Source: a virus
IMG/VR virus record: IMGVR_UViG_3300023179_000089
Coordinates: 1 to 64,000 of that record
Strand: one strand, 5' to 3'
Length of the DNA stretch: 64,000 bases
The notes beneath the pieces were generated by a model. That model made no database searches. It was not told where the DNA came from and saw only the letters and a list, made by a program, of their open reading frames with translations. Within the stretch, counting starts at the first letter, position 1. Each line of letters starts with the position of its first letter. The position numbers and the translations under genes are program-made. Below, piece after piece: positions 16,512 through 22,970 of this stretch.

Positions 16512-16897
16512 AAATTTTCTTAGACGATGTAAGAATACCAAGCGATTGTATTGGATATATGTATACTAGAATTGGATCATTGAATCCGATTTATTTAGAA
16601 AATTGGACTATTGTAAGAAATTACAATGAATTCGTAGATGTTGTAACAAATAACATTACGGAAATCACGCATATTTCTTTCGACCACGATTTAGCAGATG
16701 AGCATTACGATCCTGCAATGTATCATGGCACGGAAAAGTATATGGAGTTAGCTGGAAAGTTTAAAGAAAAAACTGGGCTAGATTGCGCGATATGGTTAAA
16801 CGAATTTTATTTATCAGCTGGTAAATCTTTGCCGATCATGTTTGTTCATTCAATGAATCCTGTCGGAACTAAAAATATAATAGACGTTTTTAAATAA
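16508..16897 (+). CDS. Cyclic-phosphate-processing receiver-like domain protein
   Basis: 129 residues. KIFLDDVRIPSD at the start, ISFDHDLADEH near residue 58, GLDCAIWLNEF near 95 and MFVHSMNPVGTKNI near 115 match the receiver-like domain proposed by comparative genomics to process cyclic-phosphate RNA ends (the cREC/cPR family), often found in phages. It lacks two-component phosphotransfer context. A role in RNA-end repair or processing is inferred from the family. Confidence 0.65.
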   Translation: MKIFLDDVRIPSDCIGYMYTRIGSLNPIYLENWTIVRNYNEFVDVVTNNITEITHISFDHDLADEHYDPAMYHGTEKYMELAGKFKEKTGLDCAIWLNEFYLSAGKSLPIMFVHSMNPVGTKNIIDVFK

Positions 16898-16898
16898 A

Positions 16899-17081
16899 AT
16901 GAAAATAGTAGTAAAAAGAAACGAACAACAACCTGAAGTTACAATTGACTTAAAAGATGTGCATTATCCTTATGCTATTAGAGATGCAATTCAATTAGCA
17001 TTAGAAATTGATGGTTTTACAAAAGAAACTATTGCAGAGGTGTTTAATCAAATGCCCGATGCTAAATGTGAGGCATCATAG
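16899..17081 (+). CDS. Hypothetical protein, 60 aa
   Basis: Begins one base after the preceding stop. MKIVVKRNEQQPEVTIDLKD and YPYAIRDAIQLALEIDGFTK suggest a small alpha/beta fold. Not recognised. Confidence 0.55.
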   Translation: MKIVVKRNEQQPEVTIDLKDVHYPYAIRDAIQLALEIDGFTKETIAEVFNQMPDAKCEAS

Positions 17082-17099
17082 CATTGCACCTAACGATTG

Positions 17100-17172
17100 G
17101 GTATATATGCAGTACCCAATGCAGAAACTTTAAAATTAAATATAAACCTTAATAGGGTATTGCATATATACC
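17100..17172 (+). promoter_or_regulatory. Long leader hairpin
   Basis: GGTATATATGCA (17100-17111) pairs perfectly with TGCATATATACC (17161-17172). The stem continues through a G-T pair and TACCC/GGGTA, giving 18 stacked positions around a 37-base AT-rich loop. It ends 20 bases before the ATG at 17193, so it would sit in the leader and could control translation or transcript stability. Confidence 0.5.
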
Positions 17173-17192
17173 TTGTTATACCACGTAAACTT

Positions 17193-17513
17193 ATGAAAAG
17201 AAATATAAGCGAAACCCCCGAAAGATGGGTGATATTAAAACTACCAAACAATTACTATAAAGTTTTTGGAACTTGGGCTGGTGGATATTTAGATGGTGAT
17301 AGATGGAAGTTGAACTCTGGAATAGAAAAAATTGAACAGGATGACGATTACTATTATTTTATTGGATTTAGTGGGAGTTGTTATAAATGTCACAAAAAGG
17401 GATATGGAATATCAACATCCTACGGGCTATTGGTACTGAATAAAATAATAGAACAAGGGAATAGTCAGATTGAACTAATGGAAGATTGTGATGATTGGTC
17501 AACAGTGGTATAA
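17193..17513 (+). CDS. Conserved hypothetical protein with two CxxC-like pairs
   Basis: 106 residues from the ATG at 17193. The frame is open further upstream to a TTG, but that part spans the leader hairpin. SETPERWVILKLPNNYYKVF, GTWAGGYLDGDRWKLNSGI and GFSGSCYKCHKKGYG resemble a protein common in Bacteroidota and their phages. The cysteine/histidine cluster may bind metal. Function unknown. Confidence 0.6.
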   Translation: MKRNISETPERWVILKLPNNYYKVFGTWAGGYLDGDRWKLNSGIEKIEQDDDYYYFIGFSGSCYKCHKKGYGISTSYGLLVLNKIIEQGNSQIELMEDCDDWSTVV

Positions 17514-17829
17514 CTATTATATATACGCAACCCGATTGGTTAACTAACCGAATCAATACTTCAAATTGAAAACGTATAAAGTGTTGTAAACGCGCGTTTA
17601 TCGTCTATTTTACTAGTAACTAGCAGAAGTGTCGACGCGTAAATGGATGAATATATACTATTACTCTTATTACTTTGGCAGAATAGTATCGGTGTAGTAC
17701 GGTAGGTGTACGTAGGTGTAGAACGGGTAGGATGGATAGGCTAGAAAAGACCCGTTCATACACCGCCTCGAGAAAGTTTTTTGCATATAGACCAGACGCC
17801 GCGAAAGATTTATCAATTGCTACTCAATA
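17514..17829 (+). other. Intergenic region with hairpins
   Basis: No gene was seen. It contains a GGTTA-AC-TAACC hairpin near 17537-17548 and a larger one: GGTGTAGAACGGGT (17715-17728) pairs with ACCCGTTCATACACC (17750-17764) with one bulged base. GGTGTA/GTACG motifs repeat around 17695-17720. The sequence is richer in GC than the genes around it. AGTTTTTTGCATATAGACC at 17772-17790 recurs in nearly the same form near 21950. Confidence 0.4.
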
Positions 17830-17907
17830 GGTTACGTAACCAATTAATTGTCAATGCATTAGATCGATCGATCGATTTGGTTCTTCAACGCAAATCACTT
17901 ATCTTTA
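17830..17907 (+). promoter_or_regulatory. Operator-promoter element 2
   Basis: A perfect GGTTACGTAACC (17830-17841), TTTG 17876-17879, N20, TATCTTTA 17900-17907. The left half of the second palindrome is replaced by a GATC tandem repeat. It drives the small gene at 17929. Confidence 0.7.
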
Positions 17908-17928
17908 TGTATAGTAATTAATTAAAAA

Positions 17929-18087
17929 ATGACTCGTAAATTGAATTCAGTAGAGCAAGTGTTATTTAAAGCCACTTACAACTTTCATCGCGAATTAGGT
18001 GACTCGGATCAAATAGCTCTGGAAAAAGCTCATCTTAAAATTGCTTCAAAGCGTCGGTTAAGCGCAAGTTGTTCTTTTAAATATTAA
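17929..18087 (+). CDS. Hypothetical protein, 52 aa
   Basis: ATG at 17929 directly after operator-promoter 2; TAA at 18085-18087. Product MTRKLNSVEQVLFKATYNFH with GDSDQIALEKAHLKIASKRR, basic and helical. Its 3' end carries AGCGCAAG (18061-18068), which pairs with CTTGCGCT (18102-18109) downstream. Not recognised. Confidence 0.6.
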   Translation: MTRKLNSVEQVLFKATYNFHRELGDSDQIALEKAHLKIASKRRLSASCSFKY

Positions 18088-18276
18088 AAAACAATCGCAA
18101 GCTTGCGCTCTTGTACGTACAGAACTGAATGATTTTGTTGAGTGTAGTGTACGGCGGTGTACGGGGAATGTACATCAATAGTATTGTCATTCAGGTCGTT
18201 CACGTACGTACAGAACTGAATGATTTTGTGTATAGCTAGGTTGTTTCAGTAAAAACAAGCTCCTTGAGTATTAATA
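18088..18276 (+). repeat. Intergenic region with a 25-base direct repeat
   Basis: No gene was seen. The 25-base unit starting GTACGTACAGAACTGAATGA occurs at 18113-18137 and identically at 18204-18228. TCATTCAG (18187-18194) pairs with CTGAATGA (18216-18223) of the second copy. A perfect palindrome CGCAAGCTTGCG lies at 18096-18107 and could end transcription of the preceding gene, although no T run follows. Confidence 0.55.
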
Positions 18277-18354
18277 GGTTACGTAACCAATTAATTTTCA
18301 ATGAAATAAATTCACCAAATTATTTGGTACATGTAGATGAATTACTTATTTTTA
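18277..18354 (+). promoter_or_regulatory. Operator-promoter element 3, upstream of the tRNA-like array
   Basis: GGTTACGTAACC (18277-18288), a 25-base gap, ACCAAATTATTTGGT (18314-18328) containing the -33 TTTG, N20, TATTTTTA (18347-18354), then TGTATAGTAATTAATTA. The first transcribed element is the tRNA-like module at 18400. Confidence 0.75.
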
Positions 18355-18399
18355 TGTATAGTAATTAATTAATTACTAAAAGTTCATTGAAAGAAATTT

Positions 18400-18472
18400 A
18401 GTCAGGTGGCAGATTGGGATGCAGGTTGCCCGAAACGGTCGCTCTATACAGGTTCGAATCCTGTCCTGACTA
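18400..18472 (+). tRNA. tRNA-like module 1, anticodon uncertain
   Basis: Acceptor AGTCAGG/CCTGACT pairs fully. D-stem GCA/TGC and T-arm ACAGG-TTCGAAT-CCTGT are standard, and total length is 73. The anticodon arm is weak: GGTTG/CGGTC with three wobble pairs and loop CCCGAAA, which would read CGA (Ser) but lacks U33. CCA is not encoded. It may be a divergent tRNA or a tRNA mimic. Confidence 0.55.
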
Positions 18473-18489
18473 CTAAAATAAATAAAGTT

Positions 18490-18591
18490 ATGAAAAATGA
18501 AAAATGGTGGAATGGTTTCCTATTAGGACTTTTTATCGGGGGTATACTTGGTATAGTTATACTTGATTTAGTTCAAAGAGGAATACTATAA
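18490..18591 (+). CDS. Single-pass membrane micropeptide between tRNA-like modules
   Basis: 33 residues (MKNEKWWNGFLLGLFIGGIL, ending LVQRGIL). One glycine-rich transmembrane helix follows a short charged N-terminus. It lies in the 120-base space between modules 1 and 2 and would be on the same transcript. Function unknown; size and topology resemble small phage membrane effectors. Confidence 0.5.
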   Translation: MKNEKWWNGFLLGLFIGGILGIVILDLVQRGIL

Positions 18592-18595
18592 ATTT

Positions 18596-18701
18596 AGTCA
18601 GGTGGCGGAATGGTAGACGCTCATAGTCGGATTGAATGAATTGGGGGACGATCCTCCAACCACGGAGTGCCCAAATACAGGTTCGAATCCTGTCCTGACT
18701 A
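18596..18701 (+). tRNA. tRNA-like module 2 (Leu-like D-arm, enlarged central part)
   Basis: The same acceptor and T-arm as module 1. D-arm GCG-GAATGGTAGA-CGC is typical of tRNA-Leu. Between D- and T-arms there are 56 bases rather than about 23-35. They include a strong hairpin TTGGGGG/CCTCCAA, but no standard anticodon arm could be resolved. Length 106. Confidence 0.5.
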
Positions 18702-18702
18702 C

Positions 18703-18997
18703 AATGAGTAAGAGATACTCAGCAGACTTGCCAATGTCTCATTTAAACTTGGTAGGGTATTGGACTGGACATCCTTAAACGCCAGTCTCAGTGGGAATAA
18801 AGGCAGGTAGCAGAGCCTCCCAGTAGCTTGACTAATTTTATGAGGGATGCCTCGCAGGTTTATTGAAAGCAAGAAAACCGAAATAACTACTCACCAGTAA
18901 TCTCAAGGTGGGGTCTGTAATGATAAAAAACAAAGGGCAGGGCGCAAAGACACTGAACAACGGGAGAGGCTGAGGAACTTCCATTATCATTACAAAT
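18703..18997 (+). ncRNA. Structured RNA candidate between tRNA-like modules
   Basis: No gene in 295 bases. Several stems are visible: GAGTA/TACTC near 18706-18720, GACTGG (18763-18768)/CCAGTC (18782-18787), GAGG/CCTC near 18842-18853, and an 11-base perfect stem TGTAATGATAA (18916-18926)/TTATCATTACA (18984-18994) enclosing a purine-rich loop. GC content is above that of neighbouring genes. It does not match an RNA family I can name. Large ornate RNAs such as GOLLD and ROOL are known beside phage tRNAs, but no specific match is claimed. Confidence 0.4.
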
Positions 18998-19114
18998 AGT
19001 CAGGTGGCGGAATTTGGTTAGACGTACAGTACTTAACCTTGCAACACAGGTAACTCTGTTTAGTTGATTTGCTCACGGTACTGGGATATACAGGTTCGAA
19101 TCCTGTCCTGACTA
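18998..19114 (+). tRNA. tRNA-like module 3, possible insertion in anticodon loop
   Basis: The same acceptor and T-arm as modules 1 and 2, with D-arm GCG/CGT. CAGTAC just after the D-arm pairs with GTACTG just before the variable region, so the anticodon stem appears split by about 40 extra bases, which contain their own ACAG/CTGT hairpin. Without the extra bases the molecule would be 76 long. Identity is unclear; the TAA in CTTAACC would be Leu. Confidence 0.5.
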
Positions 19115-19151
19115 CAAATAACAAAATAATAGAAATAAAACTAAATTAAGC

Positions 19152-19355
19152 ATGACTAACAAAGTAGAAATAAAATCAATTATTCAAGACCTTAACCTTA
19201 TGAATGAAGGAGTAGGTGTTGACGGTGAAACAATGCAGTATATTTTACAGCAAGTGGGAATGGAATGGCAAATGCTTCGACAGTTAATGTTAACAATGCC
19301 ACCGCAGCAAGTACAGTATTTACTGCAAGAGCGTGAAGAGTTACAAATATTATAA
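19152..19355 (+). CDS. Hypothetical protein, 67 aa
   Basis: MTNKVEIKSIIQDLNLMNEG with glutamine-rich VGMEWQMLRQLMLTMPPQQ. Helical and soluble. Follows the tRNA-like array by 37 bases and overlaps the next gene by 23 bases. Not recognised. Confidence 0.55.
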   Translation: MTNKVEIKSIIQDLNLMNEGVGVDGETMQYILQQVGMEWQMLRQLMLTMPPQQVQYLLQEREELQIL

Positions 19356-19647
19356 TCTAAAATTACAAAAACACATAATCCTGACTGCTAAATTAAATAA
19401 CATACACGTGCGTATTCAAGATTTAAAATCTAAGCTTAGATTATCCAGACTGTTACTAAAAACCGTTTCTTACAGAATACTCGCTACTGCTACGACTGTG
19501 GCAATTGCTTATTACTTAGGAATGTCTCTTCAAATTTCTTCTTTACTAGGCCTCAGTGAGCTAATTGTAAAACCAATTCTTTATTTTCTACATGAATTGT
19601 GTTGGCTACCTTACTTGTCAAGCTTGAAGATTCAATCGAACAGTTAG
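19333..19647 (+). CDS. DUF2061-like membrane protein
   Basis: GTG start inside the preceding gene; 104 residues. RLLLKTVSYRILATATTVAI and SELIVKPILYFLHELCW match the two-helix DUF2061 membrane family (in which an HER/HEx-W ending is typical). The first 35 residues are basic. Function of the family is unknown. Confidence 0.6.
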   Translation: MKSYKYYNLKLQKHIILTAKLNNIHVRIQDLKSKLRLSRLLLKTVSYRILATATTVAIAYYLGMSLQISSLLGLSELIVKPILYFLHELCWLPYLSSLKIQSNS

Positions 19648-19733
19648 TGTACACGTACGTACTGCATTGATACTCAATCAGAAATAATTTTACTGTACGT
19701 GCGTACTGTATTCATTTAATTCTTATCTTTATA
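19648..19733 (+). repeat. GTACGTAC-rich spacer
   Basis: Contains GTACGTACTGCATTGATACT and a second similar GTGCGTACTGTATTCAT about 47 bases on. Both resemble the repeat at 18113/18204. A TATCTTTA box at 19724-19731 has no clear TTTG partner at the normal distance. Confidence 0.35.
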
Positions 19734-19808
19734 CTGTTCGATAATTGGGACTATCCCGGAGCCAACAAAAAAGAGCCCGGTAGGAGTAAGGCGCCAACAG
19801 ATTTTTTT
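19734..19808 (+). ncRNA. Candidate small RNA ending in a T run
   Basis: Starts just after a TATCTTTA box. CTGTT (19734-19738) pairs with AACAG (19796-19800), which is followed by ATTTTTTT. Inside are GGGA-CTA-TCCC and GC-rich GAGCC/CCCGG segments. No ORF. The closing stem and T run resemble an intrinsic terminator at the end of a short structured RNA. Confidence 0.35.
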
Positions 19809-19836
19809 AAAAAAAATAATCTATTGATACTCAATA

Positions 19837-19913
19837 GGTTACGTAACGCATTGATAGACATGGTAATAAATTTACCAAATGATTTGGTTCGATTGTATTT
19901 TTACTTATCTTTA
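19837..19913 (+). promoter_or_regulatory. Operator-promoter element 4
   Basis: GGTTACGTAACG (19837-19848), a 25-base gap, ACCAAATGATTTGGT (19874-19888), TTTG 19883-19886, N19, TATCTTTA 19906-19913. Drives the RecA-fold ATPase gene. Confidence 0.75.
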
Positions 19914-19934
19914 TGTATAGTAATTAATTAAAAA

Positions 19935-20762
19935 ATGAAAGCAGAAACCAAAACCCTAAAAGTTCGTAAAACTCGTAAAGCTCGTAAAACTCGTAAACCG
20001 CGTACTCCGAGAGCAATGCAAGTTGCATTTAATCCTGATATTGTAAAATTAATTAGAGGTCAGGAATTAGACTTTTCAGACGCCGCTTTAGACCCTATGC
20101 CTACCGGAAAAGAGATTGACATTTTATTGTCGACTGAAGGAGGATTAATGCCTGGAACCAACTTAATGCTTTGTGGTGGACCTGGATCGGGTAAGACAAC
20201 TATCGCGTTAGACATATTATCTAACTTAACTAAATCAGGTTATAAGTGTTTATTCGTGTCAGCTGAAATGGATGAAATACAGCATTATAAGTATTGTAAA
20301 CGTATGCCACATATAGGTTGTGTGCAGACATTGTTTTTGAAAAATTATGCAGAAAACCCGCAACCGGTATTAGAATATGTATTCAATCAAGGTTATGATG
20401 TTGTATGTATAGACTCCTTTGCAGAAGTAATAGAATTGCTCCGCGACGCTTATAAATACTCTGAAGCGACAGCTGAAACTTGGTTATTGCATATTCAGGA
20501 TAGAATGAAAAAAGGTGATAATCCTAACAAGTATTTTACGACATTTATTAATATTCAGCAAGTAACTAAAGGAGGTGACTTTGTGGGATCAAATCGTATT
20601 AAGCATATGACAGACGCTATGGGACATGTAGAAAGAAGTAAAGATGGAATGGAAAGAAGTATATACTTTTCCAAGCATAGAGATTGTGATAAAGATTATA
20701 AATTGCTTTTCGCAATAGGATCTGAAGGAGTTCATTATAGTTATGAGCCTGTTAAAGACTAA
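19935..20762 (+). CDS. RecA-fold ATPase (RadA-like)
   Basis: 275 residues. Walker A GGPGSGKTT at 81-89, a CLFVSAEMD segment and Walker B-like VVCIDSF near 150. A glutamine-containing FINIQQVTKGG near 210 recalls the L2-type region of RadA/DnaB relatives. The first 27 residues are a basic low-complexity tail of KTRK repeats, probably DNA-binding. Likely a recombination or replication accessory ATPase. It has its own operator-promoter and is followed by the DUF932 gene with another. Confidence 0.75.
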   Translation: MKAETKTLKVRKTRKARKTRKPRTPRAMQVAFNPDIVKLIRGQELDFSDAALDPMPTGKEIDILLSTEGGLMPGTNLMLCGGPGSGKTTIALDILSNLTKSGYKCLFVSAEMDEIQHYKYCKRMPHIGCVQTLFLKNYAENPQPVLEYVFNQGYDVVCIDSFAEVIELLRDAYKYSEATAETWLLHIQDRMKKGDNPNKYFTTFINIQQVTKGGDFVGSNRIKHMTDAMGHVERSKDGMERSIYFSKHRDCDKDYKLLFAIGSEGVHYSYEPVKD

Positions 20763-20789
20763 TGCATTGAGTATCAATGTAATTAATTT

Positions 20790-20830
20790 ACCTAAATATT
20801 TGGTAGTTTAAAACGATATACTTATCTTTA
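20790..20830 (+). promoter_or_regulatory. Operator-promoter element 5
   Basis: ACCTAAATATTTGGT (20790-20804), TTTG 20799-20802, N20, TATCTTTA 20823-20830. The distal palindrome position falls in the end of the preceding gene and is not conserved. A CATTGAGTATCAATG inverted repeat lies at 20765-20779. Drives the DUF932 gene. Confidence 0.65.
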
Positions 20831-20855
20831 TGTATAGTAATTAATTAATCAATAA

Positions 20856-21587
20856 ATGAAAAACCACTTAAAACTTTATCAGATCCCTGACAGTTTAGAC
20901 GCTGCGCAAGCTTTTGCAAAAACAATCTCTGGAAAATACATTCATCCATCTTTACGCAATGCAAATTACATTCCTAGTATTCAACCTGTCGAAGAATTTC
21001 GCAAATTAGGATGGCAAATTACCGGTGTAAGAGATTGGAATACAAATGGAAAACCTTTAGAGAATTCAGTTCAAATGACGCATCCTGACTTCGCAGATTC
21101 AGAATCTAAATTAAATTTATTAATTAATAATTCTGCGAATGGAAATTGGCCAATGACAATGTCGCTAGGACTTTATCGAAAAGTATGCAGTAATGGATTA
21201 GTTGCATTTCGCGAAAATGCGACAGCTGTGATTCAACATAAAGCAGGTGTAGATCTTCAATCTTATATTGATGTACTTAATTCGCAAGCCGCGGAAATAC
21301 ATAAAGACTTTGCGCGAATGAAAGACGTCGTGTTGTCGACAGCTCAAATTGAAGAATTTGCGAAAGCAGCTATTGCAAAACGTTATCAACTTTCTTTAGA
21401 AGAAGAATCGAAAATAGATGTCACTCCATTTTTAACGATTAGAAGAGAAGAAGACGCGGGGCAGGATTTATGGAAAGTATTCAATAGACTGCAAGAAAAT
21501 CTTTCTTTAGATTTTACAGATGCAAAACAATATGTAGCATTTAATCGAGAAATTTCTTCTATGGCTTCGACTTTAGTAACTGCATAA
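20856..21587 (+). CDS. DUF932 family protein
   Basis: 243 residues. PVEEFRKLGWQITGVRDWN, NWPMTMSLGLYRKVCSNGLV and a late DLWKVFNRLQENL segment fit the phage/plasmid DUF932 family. The family is widespread on mobile elements; its biochemical role is unknown. Under its own operator-promoter. Confidence 0.7.
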   Translation: MKNHLKLYQIPDSLDAAQAFAKTISGKYIHPSLRNANYIPSIQPVEEFRKLGWQITGVRDWNTNGKPLENSVQMTHPDFADSESKLNLLINNSANGNWPMTMSLGLYRKVCSNGLVAFRENATAVIQHKAGVDLQSYIDVLNSQAAEIHKDFARMKDVVLSTAQIEEFAKAAIAKRYQLSLEEESKIDVTPFLTIRREEDAGQDLWKVFNRLQENLSLDFTDAKQYVAFNREISSMASTLVTA

Positions 21588-21600
21588 TCAATATATATAC

Positions 21601-21735
21601 ATGAACTCAAAACCTACCCTGACCTGGAATCAATTCACTCAACGTGTTGAAGAGATAGCGCGACAGTATGAATCGAAATCAATAGCTATTCGATTAGCAG
21701 TAGATAAAATGGCAGAGTGTCGAAAATGGTCGTAA
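21601..21735 (+). CDS. Hypothetical protein, 44 aa
   Basis: ATG at 21601, 13 bases after the DUF932 stop; TAA at 21733-21735. Product MNSKPTLTWNQFTQRVEEIA and ending CRKWS. A small helical protein, not recognised. The repeat region begins directly after it. Confidence 0.5.
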   Translation: MNSKPTLTWNQFTQRVEEIARQYESKSIAIRLAVDKMAECRKWS

Positions 21736-21738
21736 TTT

Positions 21739-21845
21739 CTAGGGTTTATTATTAAGTAAATCTAGGGTGATACGAGAGTACACCTAGGGTTTTTTCCGTA
21801 TAGATCTAGGGTTTACATGCTAATACACTAGCAGAAACCCTAGAT
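21739..21845 (+). repeat. CTAGGGT iterons, 22-23 base period
   Basis: CTAGGGT starts at 21739, 21762, 21784 and 21806, spaced 23, 22 and 22 bases, and an inverted AAACCCTAG lies at 21835-21843. Spacers differ, so the repeated part is the short core, as in binding-site arrays. Confidence 0.65.
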
Positions 21846-21855
21846 ATTGGCCGGA

Positions 21856-21880
21856 AATCAAGGGTGAAAATCAAGGGTGA
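21856..21880 (+). repeat. Tandem AATCAAGGGTGA pair
   Basis: AATCAAGGGTGA at 21856-21867 and again at 21869-21880, a 13-base period. Next to the CTAGGGT iterons and sharing the GGGT core. Confidence 0.55.
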
Positions 21881-21993
21881 ATTTCCATGAAAACCAAGCG
21901 AACAAATCGGCGAGCGGGCGTGCATAATTGATTTTTATTGAGACAATAAGTTTTTTCATATAGACCTTGGTCGCAATGGTTAAGGTACCCTTA
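21881..21993 (+). other. Gap between repeat clusters
   Basis: No gene seen. Contains AGTTTTTTCATATAGACC near 21950, nearly identical to the motif at 17772, and TAAGGTACCCTTA, an imperfect palindrome, near 21980. Confidence 0.35.
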
Positions 21994-22080
21994 CCACCCT
22001 CAACCGATACTATCAATACATTAACCGATACTATCCACCCTCAACCGATAATTTATCGATACTATCCACCCTCAACCGAT
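21994..22080 (+). repeat. CCACCCTCAACCGAT and ACCGATACTATC repeats
   Basis: CCACCCTCAACCGAT occurs at 21994-22008, 22035-22049 and 22066-22080. CCGATACTATC or TCGATACTATC occurs three times in between. A GATCCGGGCCCGAT segment follows. With the iterons upstream this makes about 340 bases of dense repeats without a gene, a candidate replication origin or partition site. Confidence 0.6.
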
Positions 22081-22146
22081 CCGTATCCGATCCGGGCCCG
22101 ATAAAAACCAATACCTTTAAACACGTAATCATCAGACTCTATTAAA

Positions 22147-22389
22147 TTGAAACCAATACACGCAATCCATCAAATCTATCGTCAATTTACAAGCGCAACA
22201 CGCATTGCACTATTCAGTTGTGTATTCCATTGCTCGTGTATGCCAGTACGCACTACACACTGCATTTCCGTGCAGCACGTAGATTCCAATTGGCAATCTG
22301 TATGGGTTGAAGAGCGTGATACCATTGTACGCATCGATTCCATACCACTCTTCACCGTCGGAGATTCCGTGCAATACACGCGCTTTTAA
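22147..22389 (+). CDS. Possible small exported or lipoprotein-like protein
   Basis: 80 residues from a TTG; no upstream ATG is available. A short hydrophobic stretch (RIALFSCVFHCSCM) is followed by VDSNWQSVWVEERDTIVRID, which resembles short envelope proteins of Bacteroidota phages with a VEERDTI motif. Base composition is higher in GC and codon use differs from neighbours, so it may be a recent arrival, or not a gene at all. Confidence 0.4.
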   Translation: MKPIHAIHQIYRQFTSATRIALFSCVFHCSCMPVRTTHCISVQHVDSNWQSVWVEERDTIVRIDSIPLFTVGDSVQYTRF

Positions 22390-22407
22390 TTTCATTGAAT
22401 TTCAATC

Positions 22408-22485
22408 GGTTACGTAACCTATTGAGTATCAATGGAATTAATTCACCAAATGATTTGGTAAATTGCTCTTAATTTCATATTTTTA
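22408..22485 (+). promoter_or_regulatory. Operator-promoter element 6
   Basis: GGTTACGTAACC (22408-22419), a 25-base gap, ACCAAATGATTTGGT (22445-22459), TTTG 22454-22457, N20, TATTTTTA 22478-22485. Drives three small genes from 22510. Confidence 0.75.
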
Positions 22486-22509
22486 TGTATAATAATTAAA
22501 TAATTGAAA

Positions 22510-22722
22510 ATGAGAAAATTTGAATCCCACTCCAAACCTATTCGCAGTAAATGCAGCGAGCAAGAATTTGCGACCGTAGCCGCGCGCGATACCAATGCAT
22601 ATCGATCCGTTTACAAGCGTCAGCCATTGGCGACCATTTCGAAATACCAGATGATTCAAGGTGTGCCGCATAAATTGGTTGCGGGTCAATTTCAACCGTT
22701 AACTAGTAAATTGGTAAAATAA
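22510..22722 (+). CDS. Hypothetical protein, 70 aa
   Basis: ATG at 22510. MRKFESHSKPIRSKCSEQEF and YQMIQGVPHKLVAGQFQPL; basic and soluble. Not recognised. First gene after operator-promoter 6. Confidence 0.55.
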   Translation: MRKFESHSKPIRSKCSEQEFATVAARDTNAYRSVYKRQPLATISKYQMIQGVPHKLVAGQFQPLTSKLVK

Positions 22723-22724
22723 TC

Positions 22725-22955
22725 ATGAGTAGCGTAACAAATTCACAAGATCCGATCAATCCAAATTCTAAAGGGTGGAATGTATTTACTGTATTGTTTT
22801 TGATTTTTCTAACTCTTAAGTTAGGAGAGTTCGGAGTAGTGCGAGAATGGAGCTGGTGGATGGTTACTAGTCCTCTATGGGGGCCGGTGGTTGTAATAGG
22901 GATGATTTTGCTACTTGCTTTAATTGCGAAATGTATTGATGATTTATTAAAATAA
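22725..22955 (+). CDS. Small membrane protein, two helices
   Basis: 76 residues. WNVFTVLFLIFLTLKLGEFG, then WSWWMVTSPLWGPVVVIGMI followed by LLLALIAKCI. This SWWxVTxPLWGP pattern is common in small phage and bacterial membrane proteins of unknown function. Confidence 0.65.
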   Translation: MSSVTNSQDPINPNSKGWNVFTVLFLIFLTLKLGEFGVVREWSWWMVTSPLWGPVVVIGMILLLALIAKCIDDLLK

Positions 22956-22970
22956 TAATTGTAATTGAAA

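Noticed and set aside
17097-17192. N-terminal extension of the gene at 17193 from a TTG
   Set aside because: The extension would be coded by the long hairpin and does not resemble the conserved part; the ATG at 17193 fits the family start.
18406-18591. 61-codon frame through tRNA-like module 1 and the micropeptide
   Set aside because: Its first 28 codons are read through the tRNA-like module; only the part from the ATG at 18490 looks like a protein.
18703-18997. Group I intron, RNase P RNA or known riboswitch
   Set aside because: I could not find the conserved core elements of any of these; it is kept only as an unnamed structured RNA.
21736-22140. CRISPR array or telomere repeat
   Set aside because: The repeated cores are 7-15 bases with unequal unrelated spacing and no cas genes; the CTAGGGT copies are too few and too spaced for a telomere.
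22182-22395. Two minus-strand frames opposite the possible small exported protein
   Set aside because: Products look random and cysteine-rich without motif or promoter; the + strand frame is more credible, though still doubtful.
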